The notes: generated by a model from the sequence alone, not told the origin. Shown: positions 12,710 through 26,810, counted from the first letter of the stretch. The stretch: 64,000 bases of DNA from Melastoma dodecandrum (GCA_029817715.1 JARUPY010000290.1:4712001-4776000), one strand, 5' to 3'. Numbers and translations are program-made.

Positions 12710-14392
12710 TCAGAGAAGATCGGCCACGTTAGACGGCAGCTCCTCGACAACCACATTGTAGAACCTCTGGATGTCAGACAGCATCCTCGCGTCATCATCA
12801 GTGACAAAGTTGATAGCAACACCCTTCCTACCGAAACGTCCACTACGCCCGATACGGTGCAGGTAGTTTTCGGGTTGAGTCGGCAGATCGTAGTTTATGA
12901 CGAGGGAGACCTGCTGGACGTCGATCCCACGGGCTAGGAGGTCAGTGGTGATGAGGACCCTGGAGGATCCAGAGCGGAACTCCCGCATGATGATGTCACG
13001 GGTGTTCTGATCCATGTCCCCATGGGTGGCGGAGACAGTGTGGTCCCTGCTCCTCATCTTGTCGGTCAGCCAGTCAACCTTGCGCCTCGTGTTCACGAAG
13101 ATGACACTCTGGGTGATGGCCAGGGTCTCATAGAGATCACAGAGTGTCTCAAGCTTCCAGTCTTCCTTCTCAACATTGACATAAAACTGCTTGATACCCT
13201 CAAGAGTAAGCTCATCACGCTTGACCAGAATCCTCACAGGCTTGTTCATGAACTTCCTAGTGATCTCAAGTGCTTCAGGTGGCATGGTAGCAGAGAACAC
13301 TCCAACCTGAATCTTGGCTGGAAGCAGCTGGAAAATATCATAAATCTGCAAAAACACGATACCAAGGTCTCAAGCCAGAACCTAGTCCCAATTACAAATT
13401 ATATTTTTTTGGAAATTCAATTACAAATTATTGAACAGCCCTACAAACCACAAACAATATGAAGAACGCTCCCACAAAAGAAGGCAAACAAGCCATTTGA
13501 AGTCATATCGCTTGTAAAGTTCAGAAAAAATAGGCATAAGCAAATGAATGGTAAAGGAATAAAACCTGGTCCTTGAATCCTCGGGAAAGCATTTCATCAG
13601 CCTCATCAAGAACAAACATCTTAATGTAGTCTGGGCGTAGTGACTGCCTCCTAAGCATGTCAAAGACACGACCTGGCGTACCAACAACAACATGTACACC
13701 AGCCTGTAGGATGCGCTGATCTTCACGTACGCTAGTACCACCCACGCAGGCATGAACCTTCACCCCAAGATAGTCTCCAAGGGCTCTCATAACCTTCTCA
13801 ATCTGCTGGGCCAGCTCTCTAGTGGGTGCCAGCACAAGGGCCTGGCACTGAACGATACCATAGTCAAGTTGCTGCAAAATCCCTGAGCAGAAAGTAGCAG
13901 TCTTTCCAGTTCCAGATTGAGCCTGCTGGATGACATCGAGTCCCTTGCAGAAGGGAACAATTCCTCTCTGTTGAATAGCAGATGGCTTCTCAAAACCTTC
14001 AAAAGCAAGGTTGCACAGAACATGCCTCAGAAAAAAAGGAATGAAAGATAAAAAGGGGGAATGAAATACAAAATGGTCAACACACAGGACATAATGCACA
14101 ACAAATCTCGAGTATTAAGGAAGTACGTTACATACCATAGGCATAGATGCCTCTCAGAAGGTTTTCTTGCAAACCCATAGCATCAAAGCTATCATAAACC
14201 TCATCATAAGAGGTGAAGAAATCAGCACCATCAGCAGAAGCCCTGCAAACATTTCGAGTACTTACTAACCCCAAACCACATCCATTATAAAAAAGAAACA
14301 TGAGAGCTAAAGTCATGAACGTACAGTTCGTTCATTTTACTGTCATACTGATTGGGATCAAATTGGGAGCCTTCAGGTGCCATGCCCGCCAT
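12710..14392 (-). CDS. EIF4A: Eukaryotic initiation factor 4A, DEAD-box RNA helicase
   Basis: The ATP-dependent RNA helicase of the eIF4F cap-binding complex; it unwinds mRNA leaders for cytosolic translation initiation. Exons 14325-14392, 14136-14242, 13566-13996 and 12710-13345 join in frame to 413 aa, the standard eIF4A length. Motifs are in order: Q motif [18 protein letters not shown] (Walker A), [17 protein letters not shown] in [16 protein letters not shown] in [17 protein letters not shown] and [13 protein letters not shown]. It ends NVADLL. The acceptor TTTTCAG lies one base before the ATG, so an intron sits immediately upstream in the leader. eIF4A fits better than eIF4A-III or other DEAD proteins because of the length and C-terminus. 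Confidence 0.97.
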
Positions 14393-15051
14393 GCTGAAAA
14401 TAAAAAGAATGTTTAGGATAAAGAGATGGCAATAGACAACAGCAAGGGTAGCAAGTAAGTCTGATGTCACAGAAAAGCCAAACTTGCATCCCACAAGTCA
14501 CAGGAATACAAGAATTAGATTCTGTCTCAATTTATGGAGAAGAAACAACAACAGGGATCGGCAATCTGTAGACCATCGGCAACAGAAACCTGTTTCCCGC
14601 TTCTCCAGCATTTACTAGACAAAAGAAGCCAACTTCCTAACAAACTTTCAAAGAACACGGAAAAGGTAACGAAAAATGCAGCCCGTAAATTAATAACAGA
14701 TGCAGTTCGAGACACTCGAAGGTACAACAGGGTAATTCATCATTAATCGATTAGATTATAACCGTATCTGGTCGCACCATCTCAAGAACCAAACTCCATA
14801 TTATCAACTTGACCAAAAGCCATCGGTCCATTCCTCGCCAACATCCAACACCCAATCCAAAAGACAAGCCAGGGGCAGAATAGGAAACACCTCGGAAAAC
14901 AAAGGAATCGACCAAGTGCTCCCTCAGATCTAACAAAAACACCATCAAGAAGAAGCCGACCCAGATCCCAAAATCCGAAGAAGCAACGACCTTTCGGATA
15001 ACCCACGTCAAAACTAACAAAATCATGACGGAGGGAGGACGACCAGTCTAC
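14393..15051 (-). other. EIF4A: Leader intron of eIF4A
   Basis: An acceptor TTTTCAG abuts the start codon and a donor CAG|GTAGAC is present at 15050-15052. The intron would be about 658 bp, with a leader exon from roughly 15052 up to the start site. No coding frame is supported inside. This is inferred from splice signals only. Confidence 0.55.
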
Positions 15052-15301
15052 CTGATGATTGGTGTGTCGACGAAGACGGGGAAAAGGGAATCTAACTTCG
15101 GTCGGGTAAGTGGGGGAGAAAGCGAAACACGGCTTCCTCCCAGGCGAGCGATCGTGGGGTACGGAAATCCTGTGGCTTCTGCGGCGGATTCAGAGGCGGT
15201 TTCTCCCAAACTCCTCGGATCTGCGCCGTGAAGTTTTAGAGAGAGGGAGAGATTGAGAGTCGGGAGAAGGAGTCGAGCGGAGGCGACGCAGGGGGCCCCC
15301 C

Positions 15302-15309
15302 TTTTTATA
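15302..15309 (-). promoter_or_regulatory. EIF4A: TATA box of eIF4A
   Basis: TATAAAAA on the minus strand, about 250 bases upstream of the proposed leader-exon donor. It is followed by a pyrimidine/purine-rich leader, which suits a strongly expressed gene. Transcription would start near 15270-15280. Confidence 0.5.
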
Positions 15310-16001
15310 CTTAGGTTTTCTTAGCGTTGCTTTGGGGTCGTGAATGGTTTGCGCCCTTTCGCCTCCTGTCTCTCTGGTTCATTCTCAAGTAAAATGGAAA
15401 TATAAACCAAACAAAACCCAACAAGGATTTTGTCGCAACATTTCATCGCATCACATGAGGGACATCAGTCAGTTGGATTTTTATCCTAAATTGCTCTTAC
15501 AACATAAATCATCGGCTAAAACCCAATTGGAGTTTTTCTTGTTTTTTCTTAATGAAAAACCTGGGTGTTGACCATGGGCCCGATTTGAGCAAGAAAAACC
15601 CAAGGCGTGGGACACTGAGGCCCATCAAGGGCCCAGCCCATATAAAGGTAAGGATAGCACGCATGCCATGCCATGCCATGATTAGCCTAGAGCAGTGGCT
15701 TCTTTCCATGACGATGAAAAATGGGATTTTATTGCACTCATCAACAACCAACGGCTCCTCTTTCAAGCCTCCATTCCCCTTCCAAGCCTTCTTATTTGAG
15801 TAAAATTTAAGAAAAGAAAGGAACCGAATGATACAGAACTATCGCCCCATTGGGGGAGATTCTCAAAAGCTCGGATAGAGCCACAAAATGCCGTCCCTCT
15901 CTGTTTCTCATCAGTATAAGCTTACCGACTCATGCGCCGAGGATGCCGGAGCGAGGGAAAGAATGAAAAGCGGGGAAGAAAAAACTCGGTTTTACCAGAA
16001 A
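15310..16001. other. Spacer between eIF4A promoter and PDH-E2 3' end
   Basis: No gene is supported. It holds the eIF4A upstream promoter and the 3' untranslated region of the E2 gene. A short CATGC tandem repeat lies at 15660-15680. Confidence 0.5.
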
Positions 16002-19000
16002 TTAGAGCAGCATGGATTCGGGGTTCTCGATGTAGCTTTTGAAGGCTTTCAACCACTCCGCACCAATGGCACCTGCAATGAAGGAGAAGAGAGATGTATG
16101 TACGGCTTAGCAAAACAATACATATTGAGGAAATTCGAAGTCTTTCTGAAGTAGCTTACCGTCGATCACACGGTGATCACAACTTAACGTAACCGACATG
16201 AAGGAAGCAAATTTGTATTCACCAGGGGCTGAGCCGGGCACTACCTTCTTCTCGGCTGTAAAAACTTTAAAGGTAAGGTACCAGCCAAGAGCTCTAATCG
16301 AGGAGGATGGAAGAAAACTTACTCACCAGACCCCACTGCCAGAATGCCTGACTGAGGAGGATTAATAATTGCACAGAACTGCTTGATTCCAAATGGCCCT
16401 CCCAAGTTGGATACGGTAAACGTGCCACCCTTAAAGAATAAAGTAACAGGAGATTTCACTATGTGGTGGTATAACCGAGCACCACATGTCCGTTAAGTGC
16501 GCAGCCAACTACTGACCTCATAGTCTTGTGGTTTAAGGCTGTTGTCCCTGGCTTTCTGCGCCAAATCCTTTACCTCCTCTGAGATCTTAGATAATCCTTT
16601 CTTATCAGCATCCTGAAATTATGAAGAGACATTGAAGCTACCACTAAGAGAACAGAAATTATGCAGGAAGCCCCTATCCAATCAGCACATATCACCTTAA
16701 TAACCGGAACAAAAAGCCCATTATCTGTTTGCACTGCGATGTTGATGTTGATATTATGATACCTGGAGGAAATTCAGAATGCCACCTTATGACATGCGGT
16801 TAAGATAATGATCCTTGTTCAGGTCATCAGCACTGATCCCTGTTAAGGTAGATAGCAAATACATACTGGCGGATGTATTCATCGGTCCACGAACTATTGC
16901 ATTGTGGGACACTTCGAAGAGCTAGTGCAGCGGCCTGCAGAAAATGCAAATAGGTGTGCTCAAGAGAGGACACTATAATGAATCCAACCGGAGTCCGGGA
17001 AAAAAAGGACCCTATTTTCTTGCATTATGCTACACAAAGATTAAAGCAGTAATGGACATAAGGTCAACTACAGCAGTTACACCTTGATAACGAGATCGTT
17101 CACGGATATCCTCTTCCCGCCTGAGCTCTCCTGTAGAGAATTGAGTTGGCTCCGCAGGCTGTAAGATATGAGGCGTTAACACAAGGAATAACAAAGATTT
17201 TTCACAACTGAAGAGTCCCGTCAGTTGTCCTTACTCCATAAGCTTGTCCACGCAGGTGTCCACAGTCAGATAATAGTGAGGGATGGTTTGCTTAGAGAAC
17301 AATAGGCGTGAAGCAGTAACCTGTCATCATAGAGAAATTTCAAGTCAACAAGAAGAGCTGGAAACTATATGCAACTGATTATCTATCGCCACTTTTACCA
17401 GGAAGCAGATGGACTAGAAATCCAAAATGTGACGCACCTTTCTTATTTGAGAAAGCGGGATATCTATATAATCCAACTCCGCAGGTGTTGCAACTGTCTG
17501 CTTGGAGGTTGCGGCTGGAGCCTTCTTTCCAGAAGCTAAATAAAGTGCATGCGTAACAAACAGGTCAGTCGGACATAAATGAGGTACCAGTGCCAATTGA
17601 GGATAAAAGATAAACAAGGAAAACCACAAGAGAGCTTTTCTAAATAAAGCATATATTACTTATAAAAAAATAAAGTATATCGAAAACCTACCCAAATAAT
17701 CTTCAATGTCTCCCTTTACAATGAGTCCATCAGGTCCTGTTCCTTTGATACTCGAAAGAGGTATCTACAAAATAATTATAGCGTTTCAAATTCAGGTGAA
17801 AATCCAGATTGCACGACCTTAAAGGCAACAGCAAAAGGAAACTGTGATTCCTCATTACTGACATTTTGATCTTCCGCCATTTTTCTTGCCACAGGACTAG
17901 CCAATACTCTATCTCCTTGAGGTGCTGTGCTAGGCTGCGCGGGCTTAGGCTCTGGTGCAGCACGAGTCTCCACTGAGGCTTCCCTTTGAGGTGGAGAGGA
18001 TTGAGATTCAGGGGTGGTAGGCTTTCCAGCAGTAGCTGATGAGCTGTAATCTTTGAATTTCCCGATATCCTCTTCATCTTCAACAGTGATGGCTATTACC
18101 TATACATTCACTCCCTTAATTAGAATACATGAAGAGCCAAGATCAGAAAGTTCCTTCAAAAAGTTCATCACAATTACACCAATCAGTATATTTTTTTTGT
18201 TCACCAACTGTAACTTTTCTTTTTGAGATGGGATCATCTCTTCATATGCATAGAATTAAAAAAGGAGTACACAAGCACGCCCTTACCTTCGGGAGAATAT
18301 GACAACTACAAATAAAAAATAGTTCTCTGGCAAAGCCAGTCATTTAAAAGGGTCATAATGCTAAATTCTCCTTAAAAAAAGAAAATAGAAAACACCTTCT
18401 TTTCTTAAGCATATCATAGAAAAAAAAACTTCACTAAGGAAAACATCAAAATGGGGACCTCGCCAACTTTGATTTCTTTAGATCCATCTCCTTTTAAGAT
18501 TTTAGCCAGGTATCCTTCTTCCATGCACTCCATTTCCACTGTAGCTTTATCCTTCAAACGGTAGAACTTTGTTAGTTTAGTCTGTTGATTGATGAGACTT
18601 AAAAGGGAATACAAGCTTTCAGGAATCATACAGTTTCCACTTCACATAGTACTTCCCCGGGGGAAACTTTGTCGCCCTCTTTCTTCAACCACCTAGCAAT
18701 ATTACCCTGTTTAGAAAAGGAAGTTAACCGAGTGAGAATCATTTCACAGACTTTATCATTTGCATAAGTTCACACAATCATGCATGGCAGGAAAGGACAT
18801 GCCTCCGTCATTGTAGGTGAGAGTGAAGGCATCCCAATTTCCTGGTGTGGAGGCAGGCCTAATTGTCATTGACGAGAATAAGCAAGTGCAGGGAAAGATG
18901 ATGGTATACAAAGGTTAATCACATTGCATGTGATAGAGGTCACCGAACTTCGAGTCTCAAAAAGATCAATTTGGAATATCTAAAATATTTCAGAGAATTG

Positions 19001-20426
19001 CTCAACCCTACTCAATCTTATATGGAATCATCCCTTGGAACAAATGAGAGAATCAGTAACTTACCGGAGTCAGATGACAATCCCCTCCTCGACACCATAT
19101 GTGACCTGAAATTGCATGGAACAAATAATATAGAAAATTTTTAGTGGAAAGAAAGGAGCAACACATCAGCATTTCAAGGCATAATCTTATGTGATACAAC
19201 AAATGTAGGGAACCGGGAAAATTTACAGGAATGACTCCTTGCCAAGAACAAATAAAGGCATTGGACTTCTTCCAATTCTTCGTCCAGCTACCCCATGTAC
19301 AGTGCCAACAGATATTCCCGTTGTTGACATCTGCAAAAACTTGAACAAAAAGATTTTGTTTCTCCAATTTATATCAATGAGAATGGAAGTACATTTCTCT
19401 ACATTGACATCAGAAACAGATCAGGCACAGATAGTCAGTCAGAGGAAAGGCAAAAACTAGCATCCTTCACAAACTAATATCGGTCAGCAATACGGCAGCT
19501 ATGGAGTTGCATTGAAGATGTGTCATGATATGCATATGGGCAAGAGAATGGAACTTTGCACTCACAGTTCCACTGGTTGCCAGAGTGTAAGAACATAGTC
19601 TTTCTGCAAGCACAGAAAAATAAGAATATATCTTAGTAAAAGCAGAATACGGAAACTCTAAATCAATGATAAATGATAAAAGTTCTCCCATGAGACGAAC
19701 AGGTTGCATAGCAGTCTTCACTTCTGTCCCCCTAATCTATGCTTACTAATGATTGAACAGAAGAAAACTCTCAGTTTAAACTTCTGCAAAATCGCTCCAT
19801 ACAAAAGTATTTCTACTCAAGGTCGAAGGTCGATAATCTAATAATTTGATTCTGCCATGACTGTAAATCAACATGATTCGTTTAAGCGGACACTCATTCC
19901 ACTTGACATCACAAAAGCTAGTTTTATTTAAATCATCACCCAATTATGACCCAAATCCTTCATATCATCAAATCATAATCAGCTAATATCTGTCGTGAAA
20001 ATAAAGACCCTTCAAGAGAACTACACTACAACAGCTCCCCAAAAAACTGTCGTACCATTCCTTTTGTAGGTGGATGTGAGAGAGCCATTGGAGAACCAGC
20101 GCACCCCAGCAGCCTGCTCTTGATTCAGAAGCTTATGGACATCACGCAACTGCAATCATCAAATCCTATAAGAACAATTTCAAAATAATAATAATAACAA
20201 CGTTACATTTGCCACCAACTTCACTAGGATCTAGTCTCATTCTTCTGAGCGGAGCCAGAACAGGACTTTTCATGAAATCTCCCTTAAACCTTTGACCAAA
20301 ATCAACAACACCCAGAACGAAATTTCCGATCTTTTTCCCGGCCCCGACGAGAAATCAACGATCTCGGGGCGAGTTTCATCCCTATACCTTTCTGGAACGG
20401 CCAACGAGTCGAGAAGCGTAACTCAT
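16002..20426 (-). CDS. Dihydrolipoamide acetyltransferase, E2 of mitochondrial pyruvate dehydrogenase
   Basis: Transfers the acetyl group from lipoamide to CoA in the mitochondrial PDH core. Nineteen exons (20388-20426, 20056-20149, 19566-19603, 19227-19330, 19065-19105, 18803-18858, 18632-18706, 18459-18551, 17863-18099, 17692-17764, 17438-17535, 17235-17320, 17083-17158, 16867-16934, 16696-16762, 16517-16612, 16327-16429, 16160-16255, 16002-16072) join in frame to 536 aa. Residues 1 to about 110 are basic and Ser-rich, fitting a mitochondrial presequence. One lipoyl domain follows, with GMPSLSPTM and ETDKA (lipoyl Lys151). After an Ala/Pro linker comes the E3/E1-binding domain ([30 protein letters not shown]). 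The catalytic domain has DHRVIDG (His509, Asp513) and ends ENPESMLL. Length and single lipoyl domain match the shorter Arabidopsis mitochondrial E2 isoforms (from memory). Intron 6 uses a GC donor. Confidence 0.95.
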
Positions 20427-21811
20427 TATTCCTCGCCTTCCTCCGTCGTTTACGGCAATTTCCCTCCTATCCTACGGCCAATCCCTCCCTCCCTCTATCT
20501 CAATCTTACTCTCCCCTCTCGCGTGCGCTCCTCCTCGGAGAAGCTTAATAAGAGTAATCAGCGAAGCCCGCGTCGACAGAAAGGGAATTAATTAGGGTTC
20601 AAAAGTCAAACACGATTCCTTCCGGGTGGAGATCGGCATACTGCACTTTACTTCCTCCCTTTTGAAGGTCTAATGATTCGTAATAAACAAATGATGTCGG
20701 AACAGATGTCACGTGATTTTCTTAGTAATTAATTCACTGCGTCGGAAAATGCGGGAAGAAAAAATAGAAGGTTATATACGTTTGATTGGAAATAAATAAA
20801 ATATTTTTTCTTTTCTTTTCTGTTGAGAACTTTTTTTTTTCTTAATTTTAGTATAAGCCGTCTTAAAAAGTTATTAAAATTTCGCTTCAAACTACGACTT
20901 ATCTTAAAAAATTAATTAAAGTTCGCTCGATTTTTTTCTTTAAATTAGGCTATTTAAGTGTAAAACTCCACATAGAGATAGTGGATGTCATATTTATACA
21001 ACAGTTTATTTTCAAAAAGGATTGTTTAGAGAATGTTCCACAAATTGTTGAACCCGATATAAGTTAAAATCGCGGGTTAGGGATAATGTATAAAGATTTT
21101 TTTAAAACCGAAATCTTATTTTATATTTTTATTTTTAAACTAAAATAAGTTTATACGGACATATCAATATTATTTTTATATGTAGAGAATGTTCCACAAA
21201 CCCCGACTTTTTGCATACCTAGAAAAAAATTTGCAAATTGTTGGCCTTCTTGATGTCGTATAAAACTAACAATTTGAAACGGGCGATATTCATGAATTTT
21301 CGCAATTAAAACCGTATTTCGCAACTTCATTTTTAACTAAAGTAAGTCTGGTATGGCACTAACTAAACAGAAGTAAAAAAATATCACCTAAGCAAGGATG
21401 ATGATTCTGTGGAACAATACTTGGTACTTCATTTCAACACGGGAGGCGGGAGACAGCAATTGGGCGGGCGGACGACGGCGATCGGAAGGGATGGAGGTTA
21501 GGTGGGGTCGGACAAATTCCGTTTATATTTTCGTCTTTTATTAAAGAGGCAAAGCCGGAATCCGGCCCTTTTTTAGTTTTTTAGGCCCGCCCGCCATTAG
21601 AAAACCCTTGGGGATCGTCCGTTCTATTCTCAATAAATCACGTTCGCAAACCCTTCCCTCCCAATTTCTTTTAGCCCCCAACCCCCCGCGCGCGACCATC
21701 GACCAACGCAGCGCCAGACCCACCGGATTACTCTCTCCTAGGGTTTACCCTAACCGACCGCGGTCAACCCCCCGCTTTGACTCCCGCCCTGGGGCCGCCG
21801 GATAGGGCGAC
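20427..21811. other. Divergent promoter region between PDH-E2 and the GIP1-like gene
   Basis: AT-rich with no supported gene. Both flanking genes are transcribed outward. A short direct repeat (agagaatgttccacaaa) occurs at about 21028 and 21185. The last 250 bases are GC-richer and pyrimidine-rich and probably hold the GIP1-like leader. Confidence 0.5.
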
Positions 21812-24800
21812 ATGGTGACCAATAACATCAACAACAACGGAGGCACGAAGTCCGGCCGCGGCGGAGGAGGGGGGACGGCGTACTGGGCGCTTTCGGAGAA
21901 GGTGCGGAACACCATACAGTCCATCAAGGAGGTCGTTAAGGACCACTCAAACGATGAGATTTACGCCGCTCTCAAGGAGAGTAACATGGATCCTAACGAG
22001 ACCGCTCAGAAGTTGCTGAATCAAGGTTTGTATAGGCGTTGTTCGTTTGCTGTCCTTTTTTCTTGGGACATGTGGCGTTAGAGCTCTTGGCGATTAGCAT
22101 TGGAGGATTATTGACTGCCGCAAGAGTGTCGAGTGGCAACTGCTGGGTTGGGTTCGGGTGCTTTGCGAGGGGGAGGATGCTGCTTGGTCTTTGAATGGTG
22201 TAGGGGTGGGGGTGAATATTTGTAGGGATAGCCTCTTATTTAGTGCTTGAGTCCAATTTTATCATAAAATTGGCTAGAGCCTGTGCATCGCAGTGTAAAG
22301 ATCCCAGTGATACTCCATCGGTTTTGCTCTATTTTTGGTGCGAAACGGGTCCCAAACAGCAGCGAGAGTCCCTAGCTTCATTAGTTATCGGGCAACATGA
22401 GGATGTGAAAATTCCTTTCATTCCAAACACAATGTTGTGAAATTTTCTATGTAGGCATAGTGTTTATCATTTTTCCTTGATTGTGTTCTTGATGAGCTTT
22501 GACTTTGATGATAAAATTGCTAAATGATTTTACTTTGCAGATCCGTTTCATGAAGTAAGAAGAAAAAAAGACAGGAAAAAAGAGGTGCTGGCTGATGGGA
22601 ATGATTTTACCTGCTCGTCCTTTTTGGCTTTTAAATAATCTCTTGTTCTGTTTCGAGTGTATTGGAACCTGAACCAGCTCTTTTTCCAGAATGCAACAGA
22701 GCCAGCTGCTTTCAATCGACCAAAACCTCCTGAAAATTATGATCCGAAAATGAAGGTCTCGACACAAGTGGCACCGAACTTTCGTAGAGATTATTCAAGG
22801 AGTTATCTGCCACAACATGCAGGAACTGCACGAAATGTTCTAACAGGTTTATGATTTTTTTTTCTTATTTACTACCTCTATTATTTTGTTTGTTGTATAT
22901 GTTATAGGTATTGAAAATCTGGGATTGCCATGGTTTTTTTTACTGCACTTGGAATTCGTTCCCCTTTACCTTCCTTAAGCTGGGTATCGATGCACATGAT
23001 AGCTCAACACGTGGATTTTGATCTTGTCATGTACAATTCTTGTCCGTCAGATAGGTTAAGCTGATTTTTTTACCTGAAAAGATTTATTTATGTTTATGCT
23101 GTTGAAGTAATATTCCTGCTTAGCATGATATGGTTTTATTGTTTTGTTTATCTGTATTTTTAGTTTCAATTTGTTTTATCTATCCATGATTATTGCTGAT
23201 GGGTTAGATTTACTTGATGCAGTCACAAACAAAGAGTTCCGCATTGTGAGAGATAATAGAATTGTCCCAAATCCAACCAGAGACTCAGAGTCTGCCTCTC
23301 AGCAACCTCCATTGTCCTCTTCTGACGGGGTAGGATCTAAAATGACTGAAAGAGGGTGAGATTTGATTTTCTTTTTTGTGTATTGATCTGGAAAGATGGT
23401 TCAGTTTTTAGTGGCGTCGGTTTTTACAAAGCGTATATGAAGTAGTACTCTCCATTAGACATACCTGTTCATTATTCTCTATAAGAAATTTTAATTTCCA
23501 TTTTCTTGTATACAGAGCACTAATAGAATTCTCATTTTCATGAAACTATTCTATTAGGACATTAAGTACATTCTATGTTGTATCTGGTTGATGATGTTCT
23601 GATTCTGAATGGATGGTTAATATTCCTTTTTATCTTTGAAGAATTTTCTTACTTTACTATGCTTTAGGGTGGGCAATATTAATTGTTTTTATTCCTGTAG
23701 ATCAGCAGGAAGCTCAACTGTTCTAAAGCTGATGGCTGACCATAATCATTGTGGTGCGTCTAAAGAAGATGCCATTTCTCACTCTCAGAGTTTATCTTCA
23801 TCCATTTCAAATGGAAGTTCTCATAAAGCAGTTGAAAGGGACAGATCAACTGTCTCTAGCTCAGTTTTGCATGTGCATGGTGTGAAATCAGACCATTCCC
23901 AGTCTCAGCCTATAAGCTTGGGATCAAACAATCCCTCGGTTGGGCTTTACTCCTCTTCCACAGATCCTGTTCATGTTCCATCTCCTGATTCCAGATCATC
24001 TTCTGTGGTTGGAGCTATTAAGCGTGATGTTGGGGTTGTAGGTGGGCGTCGGCAGGCACCAGAGGATTCCACAAACCATTCTTTGGATCGTGGTACTTCT
24101 TCAAACCTGATGACAGGAAGTGCTTATTCTCCTGGCTCATTACATTCTGTATCAGCTGCTAAGACTGAACAGCTTGTTCAGAATGGTTCAATGCAATCTG
24201 CTCCATCTTCTTCATCAGGCAGCAGATCATTTCTGACGACAAATCAGTATGCTGGAAAACCAAATCATATTGGGGGTAATCTTAAAGGTAAATGTTTCCT
24301 TTGGAGCAAAATCTTCTAGAAGTAAAATGAAAATAATATTGTTTTAAAATAGTTTGTGGTAAGGATTAAAACCAGAAAAACAGTTACCTCAAGGGTTATT
24401 TTATTATATAGGTTGACTTGCTTTCTTAACCTTTCTACATAGAATCTAACCTGTTCCCATTTTTCTTCCATTAATCATTCTCAGTAGGTAGTAATTAAAA
24501 CTGAGCTATAAGAATAAGGACGATGGCTCCATGCAATTTTTACTACATGGTAGCGTTTGATTTGCCACTGACATTTTATCGCAATGCAGCTTCTCAACCT
24601 GTTAAAGAATGGAAACCAAAGTCTGTTGTGAAGGCAAACCTCACTAGCCCAGGCATAATTGGAACTCCCCCCAAATCTATCTCGTCGCCGCTTAATAACT
24701 CAAAGGACGTTAGTGCTGAGACCGTGAAGTTGCCCGACAGGCTTCCCGAGTTACACACACATGAGAATCGGAATGTAATAATTGCCCAGCATATCAAAGT

Positions 24801-26523
24801 CCCCGATTCAGAACGCTATCAGCTAACATTCGGTAGTTTTGGAAAGGGGTTTGATTCTGTTAAAAGTTTTGTACATGGAGATGCCAAGGATGATTTTAAA
24901 GGGGAGATCTCTGCAAGGTTAGTTAACTAACGCTTAGTGGTTAACATTAAGTGGTGCTCAGGGTGTGATTGACTGGAATTGAGATTTTGCTTTGTGTTAG
25001 TCTTTTCTATATTGGCCCCAGTAGATGGTCTATTCACTGTACAAGTGGCACACTTAGTCCCTTGTTTTTTCTGCATGCAATAATTTGCTTCATGGCTTAT
25101 AATTGCAGTTTGCCAGAATCAGATCCAACTTCCAGTGATGATGGTGATTCCGGTGGTAAGCAGGCTGATGTTATTGAGGATAAGGCCAGGAATTCTAGTT
25201 TAGAATCTCCAACATCATCTGCATCATCTGAGAGTCCATTGCCCGACAAAAAGGCAGCAGTTCCTCAGAATCTGGACATGGGTTTAATTGGCCTGGTTAG
25301 GGATAGTGGTAGGTCCTATTCTCCTTCCGAGTCACAGCAGCTGCAACGAGAACCTCCTGAAATGCCCAATTTCTTGGTTAGTCAATTGCAACCATAAAGT
25401 GTTGGGTTTTTCTTTGAACACATTTTTCTTGGCCTTATTTGCATCTTCTTCAAAGGGTTATGAAGCTCCAGCTGGGTATGATATGGCCTACTTCAGAACA
25501 TCCATGGATGAACCAGTTCAAATGCAAGGCCCACCATCTCAAGAGGTAAATCTCTGACACCACCTTTAGGTCTTCTCATATCACCCGGTAGAAATTTTTA
25601 TATACAAAATCATTCTTATTGACAGTATGATGTTGGATTCACCAGGCATTGACCTCCCACATGGCGAACAGCTTGCCTGCAACGGCTATCTCATTGGGAG
25701 GACAAGCAGCACAAGCACAAGCCCTGGCCCAAATGTATCCTCCAGTCCATGTTTCCCACTTCGCTAATATGATGCCATATCGACAGTTCATATCACCTGT
25801 CTACATGTCCCCCATGGCTGTTCCTGGTTACTCTGGGAACCCGGCATATCCTCATCCATCCAGTGGCAACAGTTACATGCTGATGCCTGGAGGTGCCTCT
25901 CATATAAACTCTGGCGCCCTTAAATATGGAATGCAGCAGTTTAAGCCTGTTCAAGGCGGCAGCCCTACTGGATTCGGTAACTTTGCCAATCACTTCAGTT
26001 ATTCTGTGAATTCAGTCGGTGGAGTTGGGAATGCTGCCGGGATCGATGATCCCTCTCGGGTCAAGTACAAAGACAGCAACTTGTACATCCCAAATCCACA
26101 GGTATGGGTCATGGTAAACTTACATTTTGTTCATAAAATGTTTCCCTTTGTTGAACGAGCACTCGATTTTTACCGCAACAGGCAGAGGCATCCGAAATCT
26201 GGATACAAACTCCGAGAGACGTACCAGGGATGCAGTCTGCCCAATACTACAATCTGCCAGGGCAGGCACCCCCTCATGCTGCTTACATGCCGCATGCAGG
26301 TCACGGCTCTTTCAATTCGGGAGCCCCTCAATCCTCGCATATGCAGTTTCCCAGTCCATACCATCCTTCTCCTCAGGCACCCCCCTCTGCTATCCCTAAT
26401 GCTCACCATTTAAACCCCTCTTTGGCCGGGAACCTTGGGGTGGGTGTGGCTGCAGCTGCCCCGGTTGCGCAAGTTGGTGCCTATCAGCAATTAGGTCATC
26501 TTAATTGGACATCGAACTTCTGA
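21812..26523 (+). CDS. GBF-interacting protein 1-like (GIP1_N/DUF1296 domain)
   Basis: Homologues of GIP1 bind G-box bZIP factors in the nucleus and raise their DNA binding (family knowledge). Ten exons (21812-22025, 22541-22584, 22690-22846, 23223-23355, 23701-24287, 24590-24917, 25109-25376, 25456-25545, 25646-26101, 26182-26523) join in frame to 872 aa. The GIP1 N-terminal domain is at about residues 27-87: VRNTIQSIKEVVKDHSNDEI, MDPNETAQKLLNQ, then DPFHEVRRKKDRKKE. The rest is low-complexity Ser/Gln/Pro-rich sequence. Near the C-terminus are conserved blocks such as YKDSNLYIPNPQ and EIWIQTPRD, ending LGHLNWTSNF. A Gly-rich stretch precedes the domain. The acceptor of exon 8 is the least certain, but it keeps the frame. 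Confidence 0.93.
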
Positions 26524-26810
26524 TGGTGATTTTGGTTTCGCCCTTGTAGCCATCCAAGTTTGCTTTATCTATTTATCTTTGGTCGTAACAACTAACTTAT
26601 TGTAATCATTTCTCGATCAATCAATCATCGCGGTTTGATGTCCAAAATCAATTTTGGATTGTTTACAGTTACATTACTTTGCTACTAGATTTGCCAAGAA
26701 AGGCGGCTATGTTCTGCCTTTCTCCATTAGCTCAGCCAAGCGACGACCCCGGTTGTTACCTTCTCTTCTCCGATGGCAACCTTAGAAGCGAAAATGAAGT
26801 TTGCCAATAA
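26524..26810. other. 3' flank of the GIP1-like gene
   Basis: Probable 3' untranslated region of the GIP1-like gene, lying tail-to-tail with the Rossmann pseudogene. No gene is supported. Confidence 0.5.
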
